A stretch of 64,000 bases of DNA from Saccharopolyspora_C sp047200635 (GCF_047200635.1 NZ_JBJZOI010000012.1:124001-188000); one strand, 5' to 3'; positions 52,309 to 61,524 are shown, counted from the stretch's first letter. Program-made: numbers and translations. The notes: a model not told the origin generated them from the sequence alone.

Positions 52309-53274
52309 TCAGCCCTTGTAGTCGGTGACCGCGATGCGGGCCAGGCGCTTCTCGTTCGGCCAGCGGACCTTCCAGGCCCAGCCGAGCTTCTCGAAGATCC
52401 AGATGACCCGCGCGGAGATGTCCAGCTGCCCGCGCCGCACCCCGTGCCGGGCGCAGGTCGGGTCGGCGTGGTGCGAGTTGTGCCAGGACTCACCGAAGGA
52501 CACGATCGCCAGCGGCCAGAAGTTCGAGGCCTTGTCCCGGCTCTTGTACGGGCGCTCGCCGATCATGTGGCAGATCGAGTTCACCGACCACGTGATGTGG
52601 TGCAGCAGCGAGACGCGCACCAGGCCGGCCCAGAAGAAGCCGGTCAGCGCGCCCCACCAGGACCAGGTCAGCAGCCCGCCGAGCACCGCGGGCAGCAGCA
52701 GGCTCAGCGCGGTCCACAGCACGAACAGGTTGTTCAGCTTGACCAGCCGCGTTTCCTTGTGCAGGTCCGGGGCGAAGCGGTCCTCGTTGGTCATGTCGCG
52801 GTCGAACAGCCAACCCATGTGGGCGTGCCAGAAGCCCTTGGCCAGCGCGCCCGGGGTGCTGCCGAAGCGCCACGGCGAGTGCGGGTCGCCGTCGCGGTCC
52901 GAGTAGGCGTGGTGCCTGCGGTGGTCGGCGACCCAGGTGATCACCGGTCCCTGCAGCGAGGTCATCCCGGCGATGGCCAGGGTCGCGCGGACCGGCCAGT
53001 TCGACTTGAAGGAGCCGTGCGTGAACAGCCGGTGGAAGCCGACGGTCACGCCGAGCCCGCTGAACACGTAGAAGAAGGCCGCCAGCCCGACGTCCACCCA
53101 GCCCAGGCCCCACCCCCAGGCGAACGGGACGGCTGCGACCAGTGCGACGCACGGGACCAGGACGAACACGTAGACGAAGAACTGGGCCAGCCGGGGGCGG
53201 TCGCCCGCCGTCAGCGGCTTCGGCCCGGTATCAGTACCGGTTTCCTCGGTAGCAACGTCGGTTGCTGCGGTCAT
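52309..53274 (-). CDS. Acyl-CoA delta-9 desaturase
   Basis: This 321-residue integral membrane di-iron enzyme introduces a double bond into acyl-CoA. The three histidine boxes are HRLFTH, HRRHH and HNSHH, the last in SFGESWHNSHHADPTCARHG. Four membrane segments lie between them. The length and motifs match DesA3-like and stearoyl-CoA desaturases. The ATG at 53274 is chosen because GAGG lies eight bases upstream; a GTG six bases earlier has poor spacing. The gene is preceded by a near-perfect inverted repeat in the promoter region. Confidence 0.95.
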   Translation of the reverse strand: MTAATDVATEETGTDTGPKPLTAGDRPRLAQFFVYVFVLVPCVALVAAVPFAWGWGLGWVDVGLAAFFYVFSGLGVTVGFHRLFTHGSFKSNWPVRATLAIAGMTSLQGPVITWVADHRRHHAYSDRDGDPHSPWRFGSTPGALAKGFWHAHMGWLFDRDMTNEDRFAPDLHKETRLVKLNNLFVLWTALSLLLPAVLGGLLTWSWWGALTGFFWAGLVRVSLLHHITWSVNSICHMIGERPYKSRDKASNFWPLAIVSFGESWHNSHHADPTCARHGVRRGQLDISARVIWIFEKLGWAWKVRWPNEKRLARIAVTDYKG

Positions 53275-53361
53275 GCTCACTACCTCAACAGGGTCGGGTG
53301 GTGGAAAGGGGCGGCAGCGCCGGAAGGTTCGGCGTCGGCCCCGCAGATCCTACGGGACCGT

Positions 53362-53381
53362 AACCTACGCCAGCGTAAGTT
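53362..53381. promoter_or_regulatory. Operator-like inverted repeat upstream of the desaturase
   Basis: AACCTACGC and GCGTAAGTT flank CA, matching at 8 of 9 positions, 88 bases upstream of the desaturase start. The shape is that of a TetR-family operator. The TetR protein encoded downstream of the desaturase is a candidate ligand, but the link is inferred. Confidence 0.6.
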
Positions 53382-53586
53382 GGTGGATGCGCAATCGTCA
53401 CCCCCTGGCGACGGAAAAGCGGCGTGTCGTCGTCGTCCGGGCGTGTCTCATCGAGCGCGTGCGATCGTTCGTGCACCCGTGCGAGTGATCACCCTGGACG
53501 GCCGTGCCACGATGTCGACTGGACGGACGCGGCCGAGGGGCGGGCCGGTAAGCTCAGGCGCCGGGTCCGCGATCGACATCGCCCGA

Positions 53587-53657
53587 TCCGCCGTGGTGTA
53601 AAGGCAGCACCTCAGATTTTGGTTCTGATGGTCCAGGTTCGAGTCCTGGCGGCGGAG
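53587..53657 (+). tRNA. tRNA-Gln(UUG)
   Basis: A full cloverleaf can be drawn. The acceptor stem is TCCGCCG/CGGCGGA, the anticodon stem TCAGA/TCTGA with loop TTTTGGT (anticodon UUG), and the T loop is TTCGAGT. CCA is not encoded. Its place between mfd/TetR and glmU is the usual one in actinobacteria. Confidence 0.95.
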
Positions 53658-53812
53658 CACCGGTCCCCGGGACCGGGTCCGGGCGGAGGTGTTCCTGACC
53701 GCCCGGCGAGCGATGCCGACGTCGAACCGTGGTCGATCGCCGACCTCCCCGGCCCCGGCCGGGTGTGGATGCCAGCAGGGGGTGTGCGCCGCTGCGCGAG
53801 GACACGACGGAC

Positions 53813-55519
53813 GTGCGCGACGACGCCGCAACCGCGCTGAGCGAGGTCAGCGACGCGTGGTTGGTCGGTCGTGCTCGCGAGCTCAACGCCGTCGGCCAGA
53901 ACGGCGACGCCCTCGGTCAGCGCAGCACCATCCGCGAGGCGGACGGCCTGCTCGCCGAGGCCCAGCGCCGGGGCGAACCCCGCGTCGTCGCCCAGATGCT
54001 GCGGCACTGCGCCGCGATGCGGCTGTCCACCTCCGGGCTCGCGCACGGCGCGGAGCCGCTGCTCGACGAACTCCTCACCCACAGCCGCAGGCACGGGCTG
54101 ACCGTGCTGGAAGCCGACGCCTACGCGCTGCGGGGCAGGCGGGCCCTGCTCACCGGCAGCGAGGACAACGCGATCACCGAGGTCGCCAGCGGGCTGGCGA
54201 TGCTGGAGGACGAGCCCGTCCCGGACACCGCGCTGGGCAGGCGCTCCTGGGACCGGCTGCTGGCGACCGCGCTGATCGACCTCGGCTCCGTGCTGACCCA
54301 GCTCGGCATCTACGAGACCGCCGACGAGGTGATGGCCCGCGCCCTGCACCGGATCCGGGAGAGCGGCGGTCCGCACGAGATCGCGCTGCACATGATGAAC
54401 CGCTGCCGGATGTTCCTCGGCTGGGGCCTGCGACTGGAGCGCATCGGGCAGGAGGCCGCCGCGGGTGAGCGGTTCAACACGGCCTCCGGCCTCGCCCTCG
54501 GGGTCGAGGTGCCGTGGCGGGAGTCGCTGTTCCCCCGGTTGGCCGACCGGTCGGCCGCCGACCAGATCCCGGTGCTCGGCGCCGCGCACGCGCTGGCCCG
54601 CCCGGCCCCGGAGCAGATCGAGCGGTTGCAGCGGCTGCGCTCGCTGGACCGCGCCATCCACCCGCGCGAGAAGATCATCGTGACCATCGCGCTGTCCCGC
54701 TGCCTGATCCAGGCGGGCAGACGAGCGGAGGCGGTGCGGATGCTCGCCGAGACCCGTTCCAAGGTCACCGCCGAGTCCGCCGACCCGACGCTGCGGCTCT
54801 CGCTGGCCCGCGAGTACGCGCAGCTCGCCGAGTTCGACCGCGACCACCGCACCAGCGACGCTGTGCACGACTACGTGCTGGACCTGGAGAACGAGCTGTG
54901 GGCGATGCGCGAGGGGCGCTACCTGACGCTGAGCACCCGGTTGGAGAACTCCCGGCTGAACCTGCGGCACGACGCGATCACCCAGCAGGCGTTGCAGGAC
55001 CCGCTGACCGGCCTGTCCAACCGGCGCGCGCTCGACGAGCGGCTCGACTCGCTGCTGGACTCCCCCGAGGCGCAACCGCTGGCGGTGGCGCTGGTGGATC
55101 TCGACGGGTTCAAGGAGGTCAACGACCGGTGCTCGCACGCGGAGGGCGACGACGTGCTGCGGGTGGTGGCGAGCACGCTGCGGGACACGCTGCGGGTGGA
55201 CGACTTCGTGGCCCGCTACGGCGGGGACGAGTTCGTGGTGCTGCTGCCGGGCGTGGCGCTGAGCGCGGCGGAATCGGCCCTGCGGCGCACGGTGGAGGCG
55301 ATCGCGCGGCTGCCGAAGGCGCTCTCGCGCGGGGTGACGCTGTCGATCGGCGTGGTCGCCCGGCGCCCGCACGAGTCGGGGGCCCAGGTGCAGGCCCGCG
55401 CGGACGCGGCGATGTACCAGGCCAAGCGGGACGGCGGGAACCAGGTCGCGACCTTCTCGACGGACTCCGACGAGGCCGCCGAGGACCAGGAGACCTGGAT
55501 TCCCCCGCAGCCGCACTGA
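53813..55519 (+). CDS. Diguanylate cyclase (GGDEF) with helical repeat N-terminus
   Basis: This 568-residue protein makes cyclic di-GMP. The N-terminal 390 residues are TPR-like helices with no membrane segment or PAS/GAF domain. The GGDEF domain (about 405-550) begins LQDPLTGLSNRRALDERL and has an intact active site YGGDEFVVLL at about residue 468. The allosteric I-site RVDD lies exactly five residues upstream, so product feedback is expected. There is no EAL domain. The GTG at 53813 has GAGGA about ten bases upstream; an earlier GTG at 53729 is possible. Confidence 0.88.
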   Translation: MRDDAATALSEVSDAWLVGRARELNAVGQNGDALGQRSTIREADGLLAEAQRRGEPRVVAQMLRHCAAMRLSTSGLAHGAEPLLDELLTHSRRHGLTVLEADAYALRGRRALLTGSEDNAITEVASGLAMLEDEPVPDTALGRRSWDRLLATALIDLGSVLTQLGIYETADEVMARALHRIRESGGPHEIALHMMNRCRMFLGWGLRLERIGQEAAAGERFNTASGLALGVEVPWRESLFPRLADRSAADQIPVLGAAHALARPAPEQIERLQRLRSLDRAIHPREKIIVTIALSRCLIQAGRRAEAVRMLAETRSKVTAESADPTLRLSLAREYAQLAEFDRDHRTSDAVHDYVLDLENELWAMREGRYLTLSTRLENSRLNLRHDAITQQALQDPLTGLSNRRALDERLDSLLDSPEAQPLAVALVDLDGFKEVNDRCSHAEGDDVLRVVASTLRDTLRVDDFVARYGGDEFVVLLPGVALSAAESALRRTVEAIARLPKALSRGVTLSIGVVARRPHESGAQVQARADAAMYQAKRDGGNQVATFSTDSDEAAEDQETWIPPQPH

Positions 55520-55525
55520 TCCGGC

Positions 55526-55547
55526 CGCCCGGCTCGCGCGCCGGGCG
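55526..55547. terminator. Hairpin after the GGDEF gene
   Basis: An 8-bp stem (CGCCCGGC/GCCGGGCG) with a six-base loop begins six bases after the stop codon. Confidence 0.6.
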
Positions 55548-56037
55548 CGGCGACGGAAGCCCGTTGCCGCCGGGTGACCCGGGTCCCTGCACCGATCAGG
55601 TGCCGGTGAGGCTCGTTACACGGACACGAGACCCCGGCGGCCGAAATGGCCGGTTCACCCGGATCGGCCGTTCCGATGCTTGCGCGCGCACTCTCCGTGA
55701 CTTCCGGATCCCCGAGCCGGGGAACCGCGGTTTTCCCGCGGACGGGCCCTCCGCGGCAGGACGACCACCCGCCGCGATCAGCTGCGCGTGATCGCAAAGT
55801 CGCAGTTCGGAACGGCCGTGGCACCCGGGTTCGGATGGACCCGGCGGGTATCATCACTTCCCGCCGGACAAGCGGCGAGGGTCACCGGCGCAGGAGGGCG
55901 ACGCCCCGGTTACCCTTCACCCGCTTGGACGCCATCAGCAGCCGGTTCGCGGCGAGAATGCTCACCGTGACCGCACCGACCAGGGCGACTCCGGCGTGTC
56001 GGCGTCGAACCCGCTTGAGACCCAAGGGAGTGCGTTG
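55548..56037. other. Upstream region of glmU
   Basis: This 490-bp stretch has no confident gene. It should contain the glmU promoter. A leftward frame (56025-55882, TTG start) encodes 47 residues with a hydrophobic centre (AGVALVGAVTVSILAANRLL) and basic ends, but it has no ribosome-binding site and may be chance. Confidence 0.5.
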
Positions 56038-57579
56038 ATGCCCCAGGGCGAGAACGCCCGGCCCGCGCCCCGCAGCACCTCCGGCGCGGCTTCCTCCGAT
56101 CCCTCCGCGACGATCAGCACCGTCGTGCTCGCCGCGGGCGAGGGAACCCGGATGCGATCGGCCACGCCGAAGGTGCTGCACCGCCTCGCCGGCCGGCCGC
56201 TGGTCGAGCACGCGGTGCGCGCGGCCGCGGGCACCGGAACGGACGAGCTGGTCGTCGTGATCGGCCACGGCCGCGACGCCGTCGGCGAGCACCTGGCCGA
56301 GGTCGCCTCCGACCTGGGCCGCCCGGTGCTCACCGCCGTGCAGGACCAGCAGCTCGGCACGGGACACGCGGTGTCCTGCGGGCTGGGCGCGCTGGCGGAC
56401 CCGCGCCGGGGCACCGTGCTGGTCAGCTACGGCGACGTTCCGCTGCTGGACACCGCCACCCTCACCGGCCTGCTCGACGAGCACCGGGAGCGGGGCAACG
56501 CGGTGACCGTGCTCTCCGCGGTCGTCGAGGATCCCACCGGCTACGGCCGGCTGGTGCGCGACGAGGCCGGCCAGGTCACCGGCATCGTCGAGCAGAAGGA
56601 CGCCACCGGCGCGCAGGCCGAGATCCAGGAGATCAACTCCGGGGTCTACGCCTTCGACGCGGCAGTGCTCTCCGACGCGCTGGAGCGGCTGTCCACCGAC
56701 AACGCCCAGGGCGAGCTCTACCTCACCGACGTGCTCGCCATCGCCCGCGCTGAGGGGCACGCCGTCGGCGCGCTGGTCTGCGCGGACACCTGGCTGGTCG
56801 AGGGCGTCAACGACCGGGTGCAGCTGGCCCGGCTCGGCGCGGAGCTCAACCGCAGGCTGGTGCTGGACTGGATGCGCGCGGGCGTCACCGTCACCGATCC
56901 GGCCTCGGTGTGGCTGGACCGCGACGTGATCCTGGACCGCGACGTGACCCTGGAGCCGGGTGTGCAGCTGCGCGGCGGCACCACCGTCGGCGCGGGTGCG
57001 CTGATCGGCCCGGACACCACGCTCACCGGCTGCACCGTGCACCCGGGCGCCTCCGTGGTGCGCAGCCACGGCGAGGGCGCCGAGGTGGGGCCGGGCGCCT
57101 CCGTCGGCCCGTTCGCCTACCTGCGCCCCGGCGCGGAGCTCGGCGAGCGCGGCAAGGTCGGCACCTTCGTCGAGGTCAAGAACTCCCGGATCGGCGAGGG
57201 CAGCAAGATCCCGCACCTGACCTACGTCGGGGACGCCGAGATCGGCGAGGGGAGCAACATCGGCGCGGCGACCGTGTTCGTGAACTACGACGGGGTCGCC
57301 AAGCACCGCACCGTGATCGGTTCCCACGCGCGGACGGGGGCGGACAACATGTTCGTCGCGCCCGTGCGGGTCGGGGACGGCGCCTACACCGCCGCCGGTT
57401 CGGTCATCACCCAAGACGTCCCCCCGGGCGCCATGGCGGTCGCCCGGGGACGGCAGCGCAACATCGAAGGCTGGGTGGCCCGGCGCCGCCCGGACACCGC
57501 CGCCGACCAGGCCGCTCAGCAGGCTCAGGAGCGGTCGGGATCTGACCTGACCACCAATCCGATGAGTGACACCCGATGA
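56038..57579 (+). CDS. glmU: Bifunctional GlcN-1-P acetyltransferase / UDP-GlcNAc pyrophosphorylase
   Basis: This 513-residue enzyme makes UDP-GlcNAc, the precursor of peptidoglycan and other glycans. The uridyltransferase domain has the VVLAAGEGTRMRSATPKVLH signature and VSYGDVPLL. The C-terminal left-handed beta-helix (about 265-465) has the acetyltransferase loop residues around KNSRIGEGSKIPHLTYVGDA. A disordered tail of about 40 residues ends it. The ATG at 56038 has AAGGGAG seven bases upstream. The prs gene begins 22 bases after the stop. Confidence 0.97.
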   Translation: MPQGENARPAPRSTSGAASSDPSATISTVVLAAGEGTRMRSATPKVLHRLAGRPLVEHAVRAAAGTGTDELVVVIGHGRDAVGEHLAEVASDLGRPVLTAVQDQQLGTGHAVSCGLGALADPRRGTVLVSYGDVPLLDTATLTGLLDEHRERGNAVTVLSAVVEDPTGYGRLVRDEAGQVTGIVEQKDATGAQAEIQEINSGVYAFDAAVLSDALERLSTDNAQGELYLTDVLAIARAEGHAVGALVCADTWLVEGVNDRVQLARLGAELNRRLVLDWMRAGVTVTDPASVWLDRDVILDRDVTLEPGVQLRGGTTVGAGALIGPDTTLTGCTVHPGASVVRSHGEGAEVGPGASVGPFAYLRPGAELGERGKVGTFVEVKNSRIGEGSKIPHLTYVGDAEIGEGSNIGAATVFVNYDGVAKHRTVIGSHARTGADNMFVAPVRVGDGAYTAAGSVITQDVPPGAMAVARGRQRNIEGWVARRRPDTAADQAAQQAQERSGSDLTTNPMSDTR

Positions 57580-57601
57580 CGGGGGTCAACGGGGAGGGAC
57601 G

Positions 57602-58588
57602 ATGACCGTGAGTGCCATGTCTGCGACCCCGAAGAAGAGCCTCAAGCTCTTCTCCGGGAGCAGCCACCCGGAACTTGCCGAGGAGGTGGCCAAGCAACTC
57701 GACGTGACGATCACGCCCCAGTCGGCCTACAAGTTCGCGAACGGCGAGATCTTCGTCCGCTACGACGAGTCGGCCCGCGGCTGCGACGCCTTCGTGATCC
57801 AGTCCCACTGCGCGCCGCTCAACGACGCCATCATGGAACAGCTGATCATGGTGGACGCGCTGAAGCGGGCCAGCGCCAAGCGGATCACCGTGGTGATGCC
57901 GTTCTACGGCTACGCCCGGCAGGACAAGAAGCACAAGGGCCGCGAGCCGATCTCGGCGCGGCTGATGGCGGACCTGTTCAAGACCGCCGGTGCGGACCGG
58001 ATCATGACGGTGGACCTGCACACCGATCAGATCCAGGGCTTCTTCGACGGCCCGGTGGACCACCTGCTCGCGCAGACGGTGCTGTCCGACTACATCCGGC
58101 AGACCTACACCGACGAGCAGATCACCGTGGTCTCCCCGGACTCCGGCCGGGTGCGGGTCGCGGAGAAGTGGGCGGACAACCTCGGCGGGACCCCGCTGGC
58201 GTTCATCCACAAGACCCGGGACCCCACGAAGCCGAACCAGGTGGTCGCCAACCGCGTCGTCGGTGACGTCGAGGGACGGCTCTGCGTGCTGGTCGACGAC
58301 ATGATCGACACCGGCGGCACGATCACCAAGGCCACCGAGCAGCTGCTGGCGTCCGGCGCGAAGGACGTCATCATCGCGGCGACCCACGGCGTGCTGTCCG
58401 GTCCGGCGGTGGAGCGGCTGTCCTCCTGCGGCGCCAAGGAGGTCGTGCTGACCAACACGCTGCCGATCCCGGACGAGCTGCGGTTCGACACCCTGCGGGT
58501 GCTCTCGATCGCCCCGCTGGTCGCGGAGGCCATCCACCAGGTGTTCGAGGACGGCTCGGTCACGAGCCTGTTCGACGGCCACGCCTGA
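57602..58588 (+). CDS. prs: Ribose-phosphate pyrophosphokinase
   Basis: This 328-residue enzyme makes PRPP from ribose 5-phosphate and ATP for nucleotide, His and Trp synthesis. The N-terminal flexible-loop region is FYGYARQDKKHKGREPISAR and the metal/ATP motif is DLHTDQIQGFF. The PRPP-binding loop is LVDDMIDTGGTITKA. GGGAGGGAC precedes the ATG. The glmU-prs operon order is conserved in actinobacteria. A terminator follows. Confidence 0.97.
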   Translation: MTVSAMSATPKKSLKLFSGSSHPELAEEVAKQLDVTITPQSAYKFANGEIFVRYDESARGCDAFVIQSHCAPLNDAIMEQLIMVDALKRASAKRITVVMPFYGYARQDKKHKGREPISARLMADLFKTAGADRIMTVDLHTDQIQGFFDGPVDHLLAQTVLSDYIRQTYTDEQITVVSPDSGRVRVAEKWADNLGGTPLAFIHKTRDPTKPNQVVANRVVGDVEGRLCVLVDDMIDTGGTITKATEQLLASGAKDVIIAATHGVLSGPAVERLSSCGAKEVVLTNTLPIPDELRFDTLRVLSIAPLVAEAIHQVFEDGSVTSLFDGHA

Positions 58589-58598
58589 TCCCGCGCGC

Positions 58599-58634
58599 GA
58601 GAAGGCCCGGTCCCCCTCGGGACCGGGCCTTCTC
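58599..58634. terminator. Intrinsic terminator after prs
   Basis: A perfect 16-bp stem (58599-58614 with 58619-58634) with loop CCTC separates convergent prs and the nitroreductase gene. Confidence 0.9.
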
Positions 58635-58651
58635 GGCGTTTCCGGCGACGA

Positions 58652-59266
58652 TCAGATCGTCGTGACGATCTCCTCGTACTCGTGGCGGGGCAGCCGGTCG
58701 AACCAGGGCTCCGCGCCCGGCTTGCCGATGTTGACCACGACGAGGACCTTCTTGGTCCCGTCCGGGAAGAACTCGTCGTTGATCCCGGCGGCGTCGAACC
58801 CGGTCATCGGCCCGGCGGCGAGCCCGGCGGCGCGCACCCCGAGGATGAAGTACGCGACCTGGAGCGTGGCGTTGAGCTTGGCGTTCTCGGCGCGGAAGGC
58901 GTCGTCGCCCGCCCACATGTCCTTGGCGTTCGGCGCGTGCGGGAACATCCGCGGCAGGTTCTCGTGGAACTCGGTGTCGGCGGCTAGCACGGCCACCAGC
59001 GGCGCGCTCGCCGTCTTGGCCCGGTTGCCCTCCATCAGGTGCGGCAGCAGGCGCTGCTTGCCCTCATCCGAGCGCGCGAGCACGATCCGCAGCGGCTGCT
59101 GGTTCATCGAGGTCGGGCCCCACTTGACCAGGTCGTAGATCGCGCGCAGCTGCTCCTCGGTGACCTCCTCGGAGCTGAAGGTGTTGGCGGTGCGCGCGTC
59201 GCGGAACAGCAGGTCCTGGGCGTCCTCGGACAGCTGCAGGCCGGTGGCGGCTTCGGTCGAAGTCAT
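58652..59266 (-). CDS. Malonic-semialdehyde-reductase-type nitroreductase (RutE/HadB-like)
   Basis: This 204-residue FMN flavoprotein has the RutE-type core: LLFRDARTANTFSSEEVTEE, WGPTSMNQQPLRIV (FMN contact) and AAGPMTGFDAAGINDEFFPD. Members reduce malonic semialdehyde or nitro and enone compounds with NAD(P)H. The ATG at 59266 is preferred because AGGAAG lies six bases upstream; a longer frame starts in the intergenic space. It lies 76 bases after the transporter gene on the same strand, so they may be co-transcribed. Confidence 0.88.
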   Translation of the reverse strand: MTSTEAATGLQLSEDAQDLLFRDARTANTFSSEEVTEEQLRAIYDLVKWGPTSMNQQPLRIVLARSDEGKQRLLPHLMEGNRAKTASAPLVAVLAADTEFHENLPRMFPHAPNAKDMWAGDDAFRAENAKLNATLQVAYFILGVRAAGLAAGPMTGFDAAGINDEFFPDGTKKVLVVVNIGKPGAEPWFDRLPRHEYEEIVTTI

Positions 59267-59342
59267 GATCACTTCCTCGCTCGGTGTCAACCGGGCAACG
59301 TGGTTGAACCTTCCAGCATTCCGGAAGGCGGCGAAGCCCACA

Positions 59343-60647
59343 TCAGAGCAGGCCGACGAGCTCGTTCACGGCGACGCCGACGAACAGCAGCAGGCACAGG
59401 CCGAGCAGGGTGTTCGACAGCCACCGGGAGCGGTGCGCGGCGGGCATCGCCCGCGAGTTCAGCAGCACCAGCAGCGTCCCCGCCAGGAACGGCATGAACA
59501 GCGCGCCCAGCACCCCGTAGACCAAGGTCAGCTGGAACGGCTTGCTGAACAGCAGCAGCACCATCGGCGGGAAGGTCAGCCACAGCAGGTAGACCCGGTA
59601 CGCCGTGCTGTGCATCCCGGCGTGGTGGTCGTAGTCCGCGGCGCTCTCCACCGGCACGTCCTTCGGCAGCCGCCAGGTGCGCCACCAGTCCGCGAACAGC
59701 AGGCTCACGCCGTTCCACACGCCGATCACCGAGCTGAACGCGACGGCGAAGAAGCCCACCAGGAACGGGATCCGCGCCCACTGGCCGTAGTCCGCGGCGA
59801 GCACCTCGCCGAGGTTGAGCAGCCCCTTGTCGCCCGCGGTGAGGTCCTGTCCGAGCAGGATCTCGGCGCCCACCACCAGCATCGCCACCACGAAGATCCC
59901 GGTGGTGACGTAGCCGACCGCGTTGTCCATCCGCATGATCGGCAGCCACTTCGGGCTCCGCCAGCCCTTCGCGAAGGTCCAGTACCCGTAGGCGGCCATC
60001 GTGATCGTGCCGCCGACCCCGCCCATCAGCCCGAGCACGTAGGCGACCGAGCCGTCCGGCATCGTCGGCACCGCGCCCTTGCCCAGTTCCACCAGGTTCG
60101 GGCCGACGAGCAGCGCCGTGCCGACCACGGTCACGAACATGACCCCGACGAGCACGGTCATGATCTTCTCCAGCACGGCGTACCGGCCGAACCAGACCAG
60201 GGCCAGCCCGAGCAGCCCGCACAGCGCGGCCCAGCCGCCCACCGGCAGCACCGGGAACAGCGCGTTCAGCGGCAGCGCCGAGGCGGACATCGCGGTGGCG
60301 CCGTAGACGAACCCCCAGACCACGATGTAGGCGCCGAAGTAGGTGGTGGCCCACCGCCCCAGCGAGCGCCAGCCGGAGAGCATCGTCCGCTCACCGCCGA
60401 GGTGCCAGCGGCCCACCGCCTCGCCCAGCGCCAGCTTGAACACCGCGCCCAGCACGACGGCCCAGAACAGCGCGTAGCCGTAGCGAGCACCGGCCACCAT
60501 CGTGGCGACCAGGTCGCCGGCGCCGACACCGGTGGCGGCGGCCATGATGCCGGGCCCGATCTGCTTGAACCGGGCCCAGCCGGTCACCGGTTCGGCCTCC
60601 GCGGGGGCGTTCTCGGCGCTGGGTCCGGAGCTCGTGTCAGCTGACAT
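59343..60647 (-). CDS. Nramp-family transporter with altered metal-binding motifs
   Basis: This 434-residue protein has 11 membrane segments and the Nramp opening FKQIGPGIMAAATG. True Nramp metal transporters carry DPGN in the first membrane helix and MPH in the sixth. Here those sites read GVGAGDLVATM and GVGGTITMAAYGYW, so the usual manganese or iron ligands are absent. It may carry another ion or solute. The start is taken as ATG 60647; no ribosome-binding site is clear. It is followed by the nitroreductase gene. Confidence 0.85.
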   Translation of the reverse strand: MSADTSSGPSAENAPAEAEPVTGWARFKQIGPGIMAAATGVGAGDLVATMVAGARYGYALFWAVVLGAVFKLALGEAVGRWHLGGERTMLSGWRSLGRWATTYFGAYIVVWGFVYGATAMSASALPLNALFPVLPVGGWAALCGLLGLALVWFGRYAVLEKIMTVLVGVMFVTVVGTALLVGPNLVELGKGAVPTMPDGSVAYVLGLMGGVGGTITMAAYGYWTFAKGWRSPKWLPIMRMDNAVGYVTTGIFVVAMLVVGAEILLGQDLTAGDKGLLNLGEVLAADYGQWARIPFLVGFFAVAFSSVIGVWNGVSLLFADWWRTWRLPKDVPVESAADYDHHAGMHSTAYRVYLLWLTFPPMVLLLFSKPFQLTLVYGVLGALFMPFLAGTLLVLLNSRAMPAAHRSRWLSNTLLGLCLLLFVGVAVNELVGLL

Positions 60648-60813
60648 GCGGGTCAAACTAGCCGCGCGTCCGGCGGCGGTCATCCGCTAGCGACCAAACC
60701 GTGACGGTGGATGGCGACCACGCCTCCGCCGTGCACTCCCCCGGCGAGTGATCACGCTGCGCCGAACGGCCGCCGCCGATCACCGCGATGGACGACCCCC
60801 GCCCCGGGGACGA

Positions 60814-61461
60814 TCAGTACGCGACGGTGAATCGGGCGCGGTGGTGCCGCCGCGCCTCCAGCTCGTCGACGAAGGCGAGCGCGTAGTCGTCGCCGCCGAT
60901 CGTGGAGCGGCCGTCCGCATCGGACAGCAGCACGTCGCCCCCGGCCCGGTAGCGCCCGGTCCGCTCCCCCGGCACGTGGGCGCCGAACTCCGCGGGCGGG
61001 CTCAGGTAGAACCAGTCCACCTCCTCCGGCGCCGCGCGCAGGGCGTCGAGCACCTTCGCGTGCGCGGTCGCCTCCACCGCGAACTCAGCCGGGAACCCGG
61101 GGGTGTCCAGCAGCCGGGGACCGCCCTCGGCGACCAGCAGGCTCGCAGCGCCGCCCACCACGCCGAGCCGGAAGCCGTCGGCGCGCGCCGCCGCCAGCAG
61201 GCCGGGCACCGCGTCGAGGAGCTTCTCGCCGCCCTCCAGCGGCCGCCCCGGGGTCGCGATCACCACCGCGTCCGCGTCCCGGGTGACCTCCCGGAGGAGG
61301 TCCGGGTCGTGCAGCGAACCGGCCCGGGCGGTGAGCCGCGGGTGCGGCGCGAGCCGGCTCACGTCGCGGGCCACTCCGACGACCTCGTGCCCCCGCGCGA
61401 GCGCCTCGGACAGGATGCGGCCACCCGCGTAGCCGGTGGCGCCGAACAGAACGATCCGCAT
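60814..61461 (-). CDS. NmrA/atypical SDR-type NAD(P)-dependent reductase
   Basis: This 215-residue Rossmann protein begins MRIVLFGATGYAGGRILSEA (the GxTGxxG nucleotide motif). Later it has DAVVIATPG and FYLSPPAEFG, as in NmrA-like proteins that reduce quinones or sense NADPH. There is no YxxxK pair. Its ATG at 61461 has GAGGAGG four to five bases upstream. It is divergent from an HxlR regulator that probably controls it. Confidence 0.88.
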   Translation of the reverse strand: MRIVLFGATGYAGGRILSEALARGHEVVGVARDVSRLAPHPRLTARAGSLHDPDLLREVTRDADAVVIATPGRPLEGGEKLLDAVPGLLAAARADGFRLGVVGGAASLLVAEGGPRLLDTPGFPAEFAVEATAHAKVLDALRAAPEEVDWFYLSPPAEFGAHVPGERTGRYRAGGDVLLSDADGRSTIGGDDYALAFVDELEARRHHRARFTVAY

Positions 61462-61491
61462 GGTTCCTCCTCGATCGATGACTTCCGCGAC

Positions 61492-61512
61492 GGTAACCAC
61501 TGGTTACCAGTG
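61492..61512. promoter_or_regulatory. Palindromic operator in the HxlR/reductase divergent promoter
   Basis: Two overlapping palindromes are seen: GGTAACC-ACT-GGTTACC (61492-61508) and the 15-base CACTGGTTACCAGTG (61498-61512). They lie between the divergent starts and over the probable -35 of the regulator gene. A further GGTTACC lies at 61539-61545. Confidence 0.65.
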
Positions 61513-61524
61513 ACTTCACCGTGC

